A stretch of DNA of 64,000 bases from Archilochus colubris (taxonomy: Eukaryota; Chordata; Aves; Apodiformes; Trochilidae): positions 25,359,505 through 25,423,504 of the forward strand of contig CM041115.1 of the NCBI GenBank assembly GCA_023079485.1, given 5' to 3'. Shown one piece after another: positions 24,701-38,120 of this stretch. Below the pieces are notes generated by a model, which was given only the letters and a program-made list of their open reading frames with translations, did not search any database and had not been told where the DNA came from. Made by a program: the position numbers and the translations under genes. The stretch's first letter is position 1. Every line of letters starts with the position of its first letter.

Positions 24701-26660
24701 AATGACATTTTTGTAAACAGAACAGGAAGATGTAATCTCTCTGGATGTCAGATACAAACCCAAATCATTCTTAAAAATCAATTGGGAGGGTACTCATTGG
24801 TTTGACACAAGGTTTCTTGCCCAACCTGCAGTAACTCTGTCTCCTGGAATATGGAAATAGTCACTTTTTACAGTGACCTATGCAAGTTTCAGCAGATGCA
24901 TGATACCTGGTCCAGCACTCTTCTTTAATGGAGAATAAAAGTAATGCAGACTCATATATGTACATTTAGGCATGAGAATTACTCTCACTGATCACATTTT
25001 TGGCAAAAAGGCCTGAAATTCTGTTCTAATATCTGTGAAAATACTTTGAACATGTAATACAGGTTTCTCTCTCATTGGGCACTTCTCTAGAGGACAGGGA
25101 CATAGCAATATTTTAGAAAAGTATGCTGTTGCGAAAGGCACAAAATTTATTGTATTATTTGAAATAATTAAGGTACTGCTAAGTTTGTACTTCAAATAGT
25201 TGAAAGAAACTTAGAATTTATAAGAGGCTTTGTCATAAGTAGTCAGGAAACAGGACTGATTTGATTTTCAATGTGATCTTTTACTGCAGCAGTCAACTTA
25301 CAGTGAGGAAAAAATGTTTATTTTCGGAAATGGATTTTGCAAATATAATACTTCAAAATACCATATTTATAATTTTCAGACAGAGAACAGATGCGTTATT
25401 TTATTCTTAGGGTCTTAGATGACTGATTACATTCATTCATAGTATTTTTAAAAAACTACCAAACATGTAATGCCTTTCAATTTAATTCATGCAGAATTTT
25501 CAAATTTTGGCCTCTAATATGTTTTAAAACCCTGTTTAATTCTCGCAAACTAAAGATATGCAAATCACACAGTCAGCTTCATTCTTGAGTGTATTTTGTG
25601 CTAAATTTGGAAATTGACCAGCTCATATTATTAATTTTCCACAGTCTCCATTTTCCAGATAGGTGTTCAATAGTGGCTTTTCAATAGCTTGTATAAATAA
25701 TTGCTAGAATGAGAGAAAGCTTTTCCTTGGTGAATTATAAAACACACAAAACAAAAATCCCTGCTCTTGGGAAGGGTTAAAGCTTTTAATGAAGGTTGAC
25801 AAAAAATAAACACAGTGTAGCAATGTAGTATTTGTTCAAAGAATTTGAGCATAGATGTTTATTTATCTCTAATATAGGATGACAATGTTGGATTACAATG
25901 AAAGATTTAAGAAGTCATCCCACTTACTGTCTCCAACATATAAACTTTGTCTTTATCTCCCAAGTTGTTTCACCAGTTCTGAAGGAGCAGTGGGCAAAAC
26001 TGTTGAATTTTTATTCATCATTTTAACCTAATGAGATGAAAAGACCTTTACAGAATGACAGGGGGAGAGTTAATCATGTACAGAGAAAACTATTTTCATA
26101 CACCTTCACTTCTAGGACTTTTCTTCATACCACCTGGTGTAAAAGCCATACCTCAGTCCTGCTTCTGCCTTCCTCATTTCACTTTCCTGCCTAACTTTAC
26201 CTCTTCTGTAAGTGTGAAGAGTTCATGAGGTGTTTTCCCCTTCCCCACTTCTTCGGAGACAAGTAAAAGGAAATTAATATGGGTTTAGGGTGAAAATACC
26301 TTTGGGAACTGAGGCAAGAAAGGCTAAACTTGCAAAACATGACTCTTCTGATGGGGGCCCTGTTTGGATAACTTGCCTCTTCTAAATTCTTAATTTTCGC
26401 TCTTTCCCTCCCCCCATCTCAGTCTCCTTTTCTCTCTCTTGTCAAGACCACTTCATAAACGGTAGCAGCTGGAGGTCTTTTTAGTGGCATTCAGGGATTA
26501 CTGCTCTTCAGGATTTTAATAAGCCCCACTGCCTGAAATGGCTGTGAGGGTGCTTTCTGAGACAATTACTATTCAGGGCTGGAATGGAGGGCCCTTCATA
26601 GCCCAGATGGCTAAGGGGCTGAGCACGGGCAGATAGCATTCCCTAAACAACACATCACTG
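15772..26660. other. Intron 1, AT-rich, no gene seen
   Basis: This is AT-rich sequence without recognisable exons, RNA genes or transposons. A T/G simple stretch with TTTTTG units lies at 20398-20443, and 21100-21650 is somewhat more GC-rich without a recognisable identity. A 127-codon frame at 16949-17332 has no features I know. Confidence 0.6.
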
Positions 26661-26670
26661 GAGCAAAGAG

Positions 26671-26750
26671 GGTTTTTTTGGTTTGTTTGTTTGTGGTGGG
26701 TTTTTTTTTGTTTGTTTGTTTTGTTTTTAAAATTTGTTTGTTTGTTTGGG
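26671..26750 (+). repeat. (TTTG)n-rich simple repeat
   Basis: Interrupted TTTG and T-run units on the plus strand (GTTTGTTTGTTTG patterns) make up a low-complexity stretch of about 80 bases. Confidence 0.85.
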
Positions 26751-28384
26751 CTTTGGTTAGAATGAGGAGTGGGGAGAGCAAGAAAAGCAAATGAATAAGG
26801 AGGTCCTATCACTTTGCTGCTAATCAAAGCTAAGTTTTTGCTCATCCTCCTATACTGGGGGATCCTAACAGGATTTAAACTGTGACCTCTTAAAGTACCA
26901 TAATTTGAGGTTACACTATCCCAATTCACTGGAAAGCAGCGGCACTTTGCAATTTAAAGCCACAATACCCCTGATTAGGAGGAGTATTTTTTATCTGCCT
27001 CCCACAGGAAGAAATAACCTGCAAAGGGCTGGAATGAGATCTCTTCTTGCTGTAAAGCTGGAAAGAGAACAAAAATTGCAGGCAGAGCTAACTGGTAGCT
27101 GTGGATATCTAGGAACAGCTGGAAAGTCTCAAAAATACAGCTGATTAACAGAAGCTAGACATTAACCAGAGGTAATTGCTAATTTAAATTTGCTTTTACC
27201 TGCAGTCTGGCATGGCTTTTAGATGAAGCACATGGAAATGAAGTGGCGGACTTCTGAAAAGGCTTTTTCCTTGAATAAAATTTTATCCACTAAAATCAGG
27301 CAAGTGCAGGGTTGAGGAGAGAAAGCTTTGTGTTATTCTTGCAAGGAGTACTCCTTAGTAACATAAGTCTTTGCAAAGCTTATTTCAGTACAGCTAGAGC
27401 CTTTTGGTCTTGCAGTTGTGTGCAAAAAGTGGGAAATGTGGCTTATTAGCTGAACAGCTGTTTTCTGTCTGGATGGACAGACGCTGATTTTTTAATCCTT
27501 GGACCTCCTGATGGCAGGAAAACCAATTTATGCCTCTTCACGTTAAAGTTAGTATTTGTGGTATAGACCTTAGTTGCTGCCCTTTTGCTTTTACTTTCTA
27601 CAACGAATACTTCATTCTTTTAAGTAATATTTAATAAGAGAATAAAATGTGTCATGTCATAAAAGAGAGAAATTGCCTTAAATGAAAAGCGTACAGCTGT
27701 GCTGTCTCATGGCTGAATAGCTTGGATGAATGAGACTAATTCTGTACTTAGTGATCTTGAGGTTTCTTCTCCCATGCCCCAGTAAGCTGTAGCAAGTTTA
27801 TTTGTGGAAAAGCTGAAACTCCAAACCTTAAAAAAAGTATTTGATTGCTTTCCAAGAAAAAGAATAGATCTGACTTGGTGGTAGAATGTTGCATGCTGAT
27901 GATGTGTATGTTAACAGCTCAGCTTCATAAATGGCTAATACCAAAGAATTAAATGAAACCGAAGTAGGATGAGCATTTCTTACTCTCGAATGTAGTGATG
28001 GTTAGGGCACAGAGGTAGGTCCTCTTGTTTGTTTTAACACTATTGAATTTTTGACTCTTCCTTTGAATATTCAGACTTCTCAAGTAGAGCAGCTGTGTTG
28101 AGGTATACTTCTGTGGTTAAGTCATTTGTAACATAAATATCGATAGATGAAGACAATTCATCTGAACATTATATTTCAGTAGCTCCTTTCAAACTGATAA
28201 ACATGATAGACTCACATTGTGAAACTGAATGATCGGCTTTGCTTCTCTCCTGCAGTCCCATCAGACTTTTTTCTCTGCATGTAGGTGTTACGAAGATAAC
28301 AAAATTAAATAAATAAAATGTTCATAAATGAGAGAGGACTTGGCTTCAATAATGGATGCAGGCTGCTGACATGTTAATTGTGGC

Positions 28385-28405
28385 TAAGTGAACTAAGTTC
28401 ACTTA
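28385..28405. repeat. Short inverted repeat, 9-base arms, 3-base centre
   Basis: TAAGTGAAC, TAA, GTTCACTTA forms a perfect hairpin-type inverted repeat. It contains TGAACT and AGTTCA separated by one base, which resembles an everted pair of nuclear-receptor half-sites. Function is unproven. Confidence 0.8.
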
Positions 28406-29292
28406 AATTAACTGTGTTAAGTGACCCAGACAGTGCAATGGTTGCAGCAGTTTCTAGGTTTTATATGTATTGAAAGAAATTCTACATTCCATAATTGTGA
28501 TAATTATTAAAGTGGATAAAGTGAGTCAAATCTGTGCAATTTTAAGAAATAATACCACTTATTCACATGAGAGCATTATAAATTAGACAAATTTATTTAA
28601 TACTGACACTTGAGTCTTACGTTCAATTTGAATTAATAAGGCTGGAAAAACTTCAGCTACAGATTACTTGTGTGTATATAAACAGTGCTTCAGTCTTACA
28701 TGGTCTGACACTTTGGAGAACTTCAGTGTATGAATTGCTGCATTCCAGTTGTGTGTTGCAGGATTTGTCTTTTTATGCTGGGACATCTAGGCTCTTGATC
28801 TGTAATGCAATTGTTCTCTTCAGGGGCATCAGTGTGATTCAAGGATTTGTTGCGGAGTTGGGTATTAGTTCAGATGCACTGAACTATTGAGAATAATGGT
28901 GCAGTGTTTCTGTGTGTCACTGTAATGTTACAGTTGCTTTATGGGCTCTTGGTTTTGATTATCTTTTTGGACCATTTGAAGATATCAGTGGTCTCTGATA
29001 AATGTGATTTTTGTCAGGAACAGTATATTTTCAGAAGGACTTCCAGGCTCTTAATTTAATGCCAGGTGAATCCCCTCACCTCTGAGCAGCGCTGCAATAT
29101 CCAAATATCGATCAAAATAAGTATTTAAGCTCCTATGTGATATTTCCGATATAAGGCCTAAGATTCCACAGACCATGTTCAAAATCTAGGTTCCTTCTCA
29201 ATGATAAAAGTACTGCAAATTTTAAAATTTATTTTACTTTTTCCCTATAGTAGGTTTAAGAGATTTATTTTTTACTGCTGTCTTCTATCAGG

Positions 29293-29335
29293 ATTCTTTG
29301 TTAATAACAACATTCTTTGTTAATAACAAAGAATG
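29293..29335. repeat. Tandem 18-mer ending in a perfect 12-base-arm palindrome with inverted SOX-type sites
   Basis: The 18-mer ATTCTTTGTTAATAACAA occurs at 29293-29310 and again at 29312-29329, separated by one C. The second copy continues into a perfect inverted repeat at 29311-29335: arms CATTCTTTGTTA and TAACAAAGAATG around one central A. Each arm carries a match to the SOX consensus (CTTTGTT and its complement AACAAAG). Confidence 0.9.
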
Positions 29336-32300
29336 CTAGAGATGCAAAGATAGGACCGGAAAAATAGATACCATAGTGGAATGCCTCTTTTTAACATACA
29401 AAAGGGTACAGTGCTGGAATACTTTATCAACTTTTCTCCATGTTCCAGGATGATGTGTCCAATCTTAGCCTTTTCACATTTTTTTATTTCCATGTCAGTT
29501 TTTATGTCCATGACAGTCTCTACTGCTGCCAGGTCAAGAAACATGATGGAATACTGGAATATTATAGGGTTTGTCATTCTAAATGTCATGGGCATTGAAC
29601 TTCAGGCTTCTCTAGGCTGAATAGAGTCTCTTCAAGTTTTTGGTTTTAAAGGTGCAACCCTTCATTAAAATTTATGCATATTTCCTAGTTAATAATATAT
29701 GCCATAAAATGATTATTGGATCCCATTATCATAAAGACAGGTATGTAAAAATTGTTTTACTTTCATTTATTCATGGTGCTGACCATCCTTCTGTGTGTTT
29801 CGTATTTCTGAGTAGTTTCAGAAATCACTATGGAGGTACTTGTAATAAGCTTAGATAAGCTAAATAAAATAAACAGTTATAGGTGGATGAAATGCCATTG
29901 CCATAATCTGTAAGTACTATTTATAAATTTAAACAGGAGCTTTGAATCTGCTTGTAGTGGAAATAATAGTTTAACATTCCAGTATAAATGATTTCAATAA
30001 CATATATATTCCCTATAACTGTTGTTCTGTTGACTACAAAATCACATTTTCTAAGTGATAAAATATTAAGTAATTTTACTTCAGAACTTCTAAAATTTCA
30101 GACTACTGTCTCATGTCTTTAGTGAAGTTTGTGTTTCTAGATTTAGGTGAAGTTTGTAGCTACCTAAATGTCTCCATGAGCACCTCCAGACCAGCTGTTA
30201 AAAAGTGCTCTCCTTCAACACATTCTGATACATTGTAAATGGCTGATATTCTAGGTATCATTTAGTGAAATAAGATGTTAGTCTCAGTATGTGGAAAAAT
30301 TAAGGCAAGCCTGAAAATACAGTGAAATGTAATGATCAATAGGAATCTTTTTCAGAGGCCTTATGCATATAATTTCCCATCTATATGTTAGGGTGGATTT
30401 GCTAAATAAGCAGTGTCTTTTCCATTTTATGAAATAAACCAATTTCCTCATGAAATAAACGAAGAAAATGATTTAAAATAACGTTTACAAAGCCAGAGGA
30501 CAAAAAATGTTTCAAAGAATTTATCAGAGTAAAAATACCCTGGTAGCCAGTCTGGCCCTTGATTTTGGGTCTGATTTTATGCCACTGGGGAGCAAAAGGA
30601 TCTTACTTGTTGTTATGCACTCCAAGTGTCCCTAACAGTAAGCAGGAAAAAAAATGTTCAGAAGCATCTGCACGTCATTTCCTCTAAACTGGCCCATGAC
30701 TCCCTGGTGCTTCTGGTTTTGTTGGATTATTAGTCTGTGAAGAAAGACATAAAGCATTTCCTTGTATTGAATTTGAGCACGCTCTGTGTGCTGGGCTGAA
30801 TGAAATATTAAAGGCTGCTTGCAATCTCACACATGAGTAGGGTGGGCAGACTTTCTCACGCACATGGAAGGGGCAGAAGTGACCTGAGGTAGAGGCATCC
30901 ACAGATTCCTGGATTTAGATTTGTTCATAGTTGGCGGCACTATATTCCTCCAACATACAAAGATGCTCCACCCACTTGGTTTTGAGTGACTATTTTAATT
31001 ATATTCATAATCATTTCTGGACATGTACTTGTTAATCCTTCCATTGACTGTCGCTACTTAAACTCTTTCATAAACACAGTAAACATCACTAATTGTAGAG
31101 AGCTCTCCTAATAGAGCATTCCTGAAACCATGGAACCTGTAAGACAGGCTCCTGCAAATGGAAGGGTGTGAATGTACTGCTGGATTTCATCAACAGTACA
31201 GATTAATTATGGTTGGGAAGGACAGCAATAAATGGTACAGTCCACATGGGAAAGTAAAATACTTCATGATGTGATGGTGCAAATGTAAAGGGTTGAGCAT
31301 ATAATTAATCTTTATTTATAATTTTCTGTAAATATGTATACTTAGTATACACACCTGTGTAATAGCATATTGTCATTACATATATAGTGAGATGGTCAGA
31401 GAAGGACTTCTGGAATTTTGACTAATGTTCTGTAATATACTGTATATTACTACTCAGATGGTAATTGTCCTAGAGATCTGTTGTCCACAACAGTTCTTTA
31501 TTAAAGTGACCTTACATGTAGCCTAACTGCTGAGACCTTTCACCCCATGGATGGCTGGTTTTACAAGTTTGCCTAATCTGTCAACATGCCTATGTAGAAC
31601 TGAACTGCTTAATGAGAAACCTTGTCTTAAGTGTAGGGAAGTCTCCCACTATGAGGCTGTCAGCTACCTAAGCTCTAAAATCCATCATTACCATGCCTGT
31701 AAAATGCCGCTCACAACGGCACATAAAATGCTTGACTGCAAAAAAGTGCTATGAGAAGATTGTGTATTGCATACCAGTCAGCATAAAATAAAACTCCTGG
31801 ATAGAAAACAAGTAAATAAATAGACATTCTTGGTTTTATTTGCACATTTTTGATAAAGGAAATCTCCAAGTTGTCTGGCTGTGGTAGAATAACAATTTTG
31901 TGCAACAGTCTTCACTTCAGAAGAACTTAGTGCCATTTCTACACTGTGCTCTTTTAATCTGTTAAAAATAAATGTGCTGGCCTTGGGAGAAGATGATGCA
32001 CAAGGAGTTAAGCAAAGCTATTTTTCATCTATCAGTACTGGAAAATGCAGTAAGAAAAGCATGCAGTAACTTTCCAAAGCCACTGCTTTTCATATAACAA
32101 TCAAGGTTCAAGTTTTCCTCTTACTTTGAAGGGAACTTAGGAAAGATGTATTTAACAGAAGGAAATGCAAAAGCACTTTTAGCTGAAATCAAGTAAAGAA
32201 ATTGTTCCAGAAAATAACTGCACGATTATTTGTTGACTTTGGCCACACTGATCTGCTAAATTACAAGGTTCGCTTTTTTAGGCAACAACACTCACTGTCT

Positions 32301-34619
32301 CCCTTCTCCCCTTTCTTTCAAATGACATGATCAAATCCCAACAGTTTTGAAACCCCAGTTTGAAAGATGTGTATTTCAGTTATACTTGTGATGGTTTCAT
32401 ATTTCTTAATACTGTCCCCTTGGCCATCCCCAACTTTTGTATTTTGGAATTTTTCTGTGTAGCATGACTCTCAGTTCAGATGTGAAACCATGGACTGTGT
32501 TAATGTATGTGTGCTTTTGGTTCAAATCTCATTTAATTGGAGTGTGGACTATGTTTTTCAAGTGGAAACATTCCATGTATCCTACATCACATTGTCAAAT
32601 TATTAGTGGCTTTTCAAAGCAAACAAAAAATGTAATTTAAAACCATCTCCCTCAATTACAGGTTTGGGTTTGTTTTTTGTTTTTTGTTTGTTTTTTTTTT
32701 TTTTTTTAAACAGTCCTCTGATTGGTTTAAAATAGCATGTTAGAGCTGTGACATGTCTTATTACTGTGAAGCCTGTTGACAGAAATGGTGAATCATGCAA
32801 GGGGTAGGATAGAAAATGCGGAGTATACTTCAGCTAATTCAGATATTGCAGACTTATTCCTTAGGTATTTTTATCTGAGAAGGGCCCCATTTTGACCTTT
32901 ACCTGTGCATTTTGAAGAAGTTATCAGATGCTTAGTCTTTGGCTGTTGTTGAGATAGCTCTGAGTAACATACTAGACACAAAATTGAACTTTCTGCAGCA
33001 GAAGTTGCAAAATGTATCAGTGTCAAAGGAGCAACACATGTACTGAACAGTCTAGCAGAGGAAAATTGACTTTCTATAGTTAATACAAAATCAATTTCTC
33101 TGATATGCTTTTCCTTAAAAAGGCATTTTTTTCTTCCTCATCCTTAAGTATCTTAAGCTTGTTTTATAGCTGGCTGTTACAACTTTAACATGGCATTCTC
33201 TGCCTGAAAACCCTTATTAGCCTTTCCTTTGACTGAATTAGAGCTGAGGGAATCAATGTACTGGAGGTGCAAACAGAGTTTGCCAACTTCTCTTGACTGT
33301 AGACTTCGACCATCTTCCTGCACGTGTGACTCTCAGTGATTGTCTTTTCTAATTAAGAAATATTTTTAACCTTCTATGTTGTTAGACCAACAGCAGCATT
33401 GCAGCATCCTTCCCCATCATCTGAATGGGGAGAGCTGTCAGTACATTTAGGGACTGAGCCTTCCCTGTGAGTGCACAGCATTCGTTAGCTGCATATCAGT
33501 GCTAAAAGCAGCATGGCACGCAGGTGTTTAAATTATTTACACTTACAATCGGCCTTTATGTTACATTGCTCAGCCAAGACTCTGTTATTCTAGTGCATAA
33601 TTGATGATGCTCAGTAGTGGAAAAGTTAGAAAAGCGGAAGTAATGCGATGCAAAAGTTGAGTGAGGCAGCTCCAGCTGGCTCAGCCTGCCCCAGCTAAGC
33701 TGCCTCTGCGGCTGCCTGGAGGAGGAGGGGCAGCGGACTGGGACTTGGCATCATGTTAGAGGCTTGATTTGGCTTTTAAGGGGAAAGGATTTCTTGAGCT
33801 AAGCCATGCGAAGACTCAAGTAGTTTCTTGCAAACCACTTCATAAAGCTTTCAGAAGAATTTGAAGTCTCTGTTCTCAGGAAGGGGTAGTTTACAGTGAA
33901 TCCTGCATGATTTTGGATGGTGTGGTGACAGGTATCAGTGGATGGCGAAAGGATCATAATGTCCTAGTCATTCTAGGACAGAGAATTGCATAACCAGCAA
34001 TATTTCATAAAGGCTTCCAACCTTCAGAAAGTCTTATGGTCGTACACATGAATCTCTCACATAAAAATAATCCAAAGACTGCCCAATTCTGGAATGACTT
34101 TTGTAATATTCTGTCAGTTTTGGATGTAAATTAGCACAATATTGAATACACATGATTATTTTTAATTATCAATTGTATTCTTTCCAGAAGGTTCTGCTAG
34201 TTTATAAGTCAACCTTGTTTCTGTGAAAAATGTTAAAAATCTTCTGTAAAGACTGTATGAGATTTACAAATATGAGCTTATTTTAGATGTTAATTTCTGC
34301 CTTCCCCTTCCTTTTAAAATTTTTTAATTAGCAGTTTTATTTTTCCGTCTCTCCAGCACACTGCATGTGTGCCTTATATGGCAGTACCCCTCACACCATG
34401 ATATGACACAGGAGGAATGGTGGCTTCTTTGGTTTGAAAAGAAATAATCTTTCTATTAATCAATAATTGTAGTTGTTTTGGACTTTGTCCAGTATCTAAT
34501 AAAGCTTGTAGAAGTTTAGTACTAACTTATTTTAGAATAGTAGCAATTATTTTGTTAGTTTTTCTAGATGAATGTCCTAACCACCTGTAGAATCCTGAAA
34601 AGAATATTTATCTCAAAAA

Positions 34620-35158
34620 GGGCTGCCCTGACACAATGAAGATTGCACTCGGGTGGAGGCCTCATTCGATAGCCATCTGGACTCTGTTCTCCCAAGGAGA
34701 GACCCTCCTTTGGGTAACCACTCTGATAAACTGGGCCCTGGTTTCACAAGAGCAGCCCCTCCTTCAGTGGCCATCCCCACCAGCTGAACACTGTCCTTGC
34801 AAGGGGAGCTCTGTCTGATGCCACCCTGACAGGCAGGACACTGTCCTTATTCCATAAGGGACAGGGGCAGGCAAGCTGTGCCCCGCGGAGGCAGAGTGAC
34901 ATCTTGTGTGTGCCCCGGGTAAAGACACTGGAGAGGGCACATGAGCAGAAATCAGGGTTATTGTTGTGTCATCCCATCTGGAGGGGCCCAAGTGAACAAC
35001 TGGCTGTGCAAGATGTGATAAAATCCACCCCCCTAAAAGGTGGGGTCAAGTGGCATAGAAGAGGCACACCCAAAATGCTGGATGCTTGACTGTTGTCCAA
35101 AGACCACAACTTCCTACCAAGATCATCACTGGATCCAAGGGTGGTGATAGCTTTCCTA

Positions 35159-35192
<34 letters not shown>

Positions 35193-35750
35193 GTCTCTGT
35201 TTCCAATCTTAGCTTGGCACATGAGGGTAACATAGTTTCTGATTTTGTTAAATTTTGTTAGTTGTAACCTATTTTTTTGACAACTTCCTTAAATTTTGCT
35301 AAATGGTAATCCATTGCTTTGAAAGAACCAGCATTTGTAATTCTGCTAGTTGTAATCTGATATGCTTTATAATTTTGCTCACTTTTAAGTAAAACTGTGT
35401 TTTTATACAAACCTCCTGGAGAATAATCTTACTCCTGAGTACCACGCAGAGAATTCCCAAATTTAATGTCACTGAATGGGTTGTTAAAAGAGATTAATTA
35501 GAAGAGGAGGAGGATTAGGCTTAGACGCACATAGGCTCCTCACTGAAGGAGTTTAGAAGGAAGGAAGGGGGTCCAGTCTGAAACTCCCTGGGTCGACCCC
35601 CACTCTGGGGAACTCCACCCATACCCACTCCATGGGACGACGTGGTATTTGGTTTGATCCCTACATCTTGGGAGCCGTTCTCACTTTGTGAGATGTAACA
35701 GTGCCGCACCCACCTTGTGGGGTGTGACACCAACAAAACTGCCAGCATTT
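34620..35750. mobile_element. Putative degenerate LTR-retrotransposon (ERV-like) segment
   Basis: About 1.1 kb stands out from the AT-rich intron. It has two GC-rich ends (about 34620-35120 and 35520-35745), and between them a (TC)n run (35164-35190) followed by a T-rich stretch with TTTTGTTA motifs. A (TC)n run after a GC-rich block and before a T-rich block recalls the U3-R-U5 layout of avian ERV LTRs. No gag, pol or env reading frame is visible; frames are at most 75 codons. Edges and orientation are unresolved, and this could be two adjacent fragments. Family membership is inferred from composition and remembered LTR style. Confidence 0.4.
35164..35190 (+). repeat. (TC)n microsatellite
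   Basis: A run of TC dinucleotides broken once by TTTC, followed by CTGTGTCTCTG, lies inside the putative LTR-derived segment. Confidence 0.9.
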
Positions 35751-38073
35751 CTTGGTGGTTTTTATCAGGATAGGAAAAAAAGAATATTTCAGTACAGAAA
35801 CAAGGAAGATGGTGAGTGTAACAAAGTTAGGGAGTTATTGTGGTTTGTATTATAGATCTCGAGGTACGCTGTGATTTTTCTGTAGCCGTGTTTGTCTTTG
35901 AGGCAACTAGTGTTTAAGCCACCTGATGAAATTGCAAGTAGACCTCTTGTGTAACCAACAGGGAGTAGTGCTAATGAGCAGGACTTTCTTTACTATTGTG
36001 AAAGCAAGGGCTGCAGCTTGTGTAAACAGTGCTGATACAGCTGAAACTAACATATTGTGACAAGGGATGCATGGCTTCACTAATGAAACATTTGTGCACC
36101 TCACTTTTATTTTGATAGAAATTGATGCAATTCTAATAATTGCAGTCCTTGACACAGTGTTTTAATGTGCTTGACTTGATTATGTATTTTCATACTAAGG
36201 AACACACTTTCTTGTGTACATAGTGTTGTGAATGATGACGCACTACTTAATTAAGCCTCTGCTTGTATTGCCTTCATATGCAAAAACAGCGCTATTGGCA
36301 TTTGTGTGCTAAATGCTCACTCTGTGACAATTCTTCAGGCAATAAAGTAGCAAATAACTTTTGAAAATAAGTGTTTCATCTTACTTATTTTTTAAAATAG
36401 TCCACAGATTCACAAATAATTTCATCCCTATGCTTTTTTAGGCCTACCTTATTAATATTTCCTGTACTAATTAATTCTGCAAAAAAGATCCTAACACTAG
36501 GATAAGAAATATTGCAAAGATTATTGCAAACATGACAATGTACAAAATCATATGTTGTATAGCAAACACAGTCTTGTAACTTTTAGTGAAGCAACACAAA
36601 CTGTTACAGCTTCTTTGGCGATAGTGCTATAAAATACCTAAATAAGCTATAAAACTGGAACTTGTGTCCTGTTGAAAATCACTGTTATAGCCAAGCCCTG
36701 TAAAACAACATGCAGGTGACAAAACCAGAAAAGTAATTAGGCACTAAGGAATAAAAATCCTCGAGCAACGGTTTTATCTGGTACTGTGTTAAACAAAAGT
36801 TTTGCACACATTATATTAAGAAGCACAATTTTTCATTTAGAAAACATCTTGAAGAGTTTTGTTTTGACAAAGTGATTTGCACACTGGAAATTACATTTGT
36901 GTTCCCGAATAAAGAAATCTTCATACCTAGATATTTGTTCATATGTTTTTGTATAGGTGGTTGTTTTTGTGTGTGTGCAGTTGCTATACAAACTCAGATT
37001 TTTGTAAACTCTTTCTGTATGACAATTATATGAATATCAGTGTCTGAATCAAGACCCCAGCAAACTTCTGGCTTTGAAATAGGAGGGAGAAAAGACCAGG
37101 TTGTTTGAATCATGGTCTGTTCTTCCATGGCTTTTTCTTTTTCAAAGTGTCTAATTTAAAGAAAAAGATTTGCAGTCCTCTAGGTGAGTGAAGAATTTAA
37201 CACTGGCAGAAATTCATATCCCAGCTCTAAAGGTTTAAGGCAGTGGTGACAGGCTGAGCCTTAAAAGTTGGGTCAGGGAAGTTCCTGCATGCCAGCACTT
37301 CAAAAATCCCTATGTCTAGTCTGCTTTGATAACTGGAAGTGCAGTTACTGTTTCTTATATATTGTATAGGTTAGTGGGTCAGAAGATATAGGTAATTGCA
37401 ATTTAAGAAGTTAGGTATTTAATCAAAAGTTGTTAAAATTGGATATATCAATCCATGAAACATCTTCAGGTATGCACTACTAATATGTATGGGTCTCTTA
37501 ATGCATTTTTTTATGTCCTAGGACTTCAGTGTGACAAGGATTTCTGCCGTGTTTTGCATTTCTTCTGTTTCTGGGACAGTTTTTAAAGACCTATTTTATT
37601 TGTAATATAAATTTGTATGTATATGTACATGTCATAAATATTTGTAATATTTTTCAGGTATAAATATTTAAGAATATTAAATATTCTTGCATGTTTCTAC
37701 TTTCTGCTTATTCAGAAAAAAAGATCGGCTTTGCTTTCTCAAATCTATCCATGTTCCTGGTTAGAATGCAAAGACACGTCTCTGATCCTTTTCTTACTTT
37801 AATTGCTAATTAGCACAAAGTTACAGTTAATCTGTCTTGCAGAACTACACTTTGTATTGATCTAAAATTAAATTCTGATCATGTTTACTACTTAGTGTAT
37901 AACAGCAAATATCTGTGATCAGAGTTAATATTGGGGAATTTTGTGAAATCTGCCCTTTTTAGTTTGTTTGGATAAATTTTCTTTGAGATGGCTGGTAAGA
38001 GTCTGGCCTGGGACTCGGTGGTAGACAGCTAATGAGCTTTCTGTCAAAAGGATGGATGACAGCTAAACCTCGG
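35751..38073. other. Intron 1, AT-rich, no gene seen
   Basis: No exon, RNA gene or repeat was recognised in this AT-rich stretch. Confidence 0.6.
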
Positions 38074-38120
38074 ATCACAGAACCATCCAGGCTGAAAGGT
38101 CTCTTAATGCTTCCAAGTGC
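38074..38120 (-). mobile_element. Possible CR1 3' tail fragment, diverged
   Basis: ATCACAGAACCATCCAGG followed by CTGAAAGGTCTCTTAATGC resembles the complement of a CR1 3' end (ATCACAGAATCAT..AGGTTGGAAAAGACCTCTAAGATC). The GC-richer sequence continuing to about 38230 may be more of the same element. The match is by eye and imperfect. Confidence 0.4.

Larger units (their letters stand above)
26751..34619. other. Intron 1, AT-rich, no gene seen
   Basis: No exon, RNA gene or named transposon was recognised. Local structure includes an inverted repeat at 28385-28405, a duplicated palindrome at 29293-29335, a 9-base-arm palindrome at 31432-31450 and a poly-T/TTTG tract at 32665-32707. The parts at 26880-27180 and 33640-33740 are less AT-rich and look like candidate conserved non-coding sequence, but this needs alignment. 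Confidence 0.6.
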
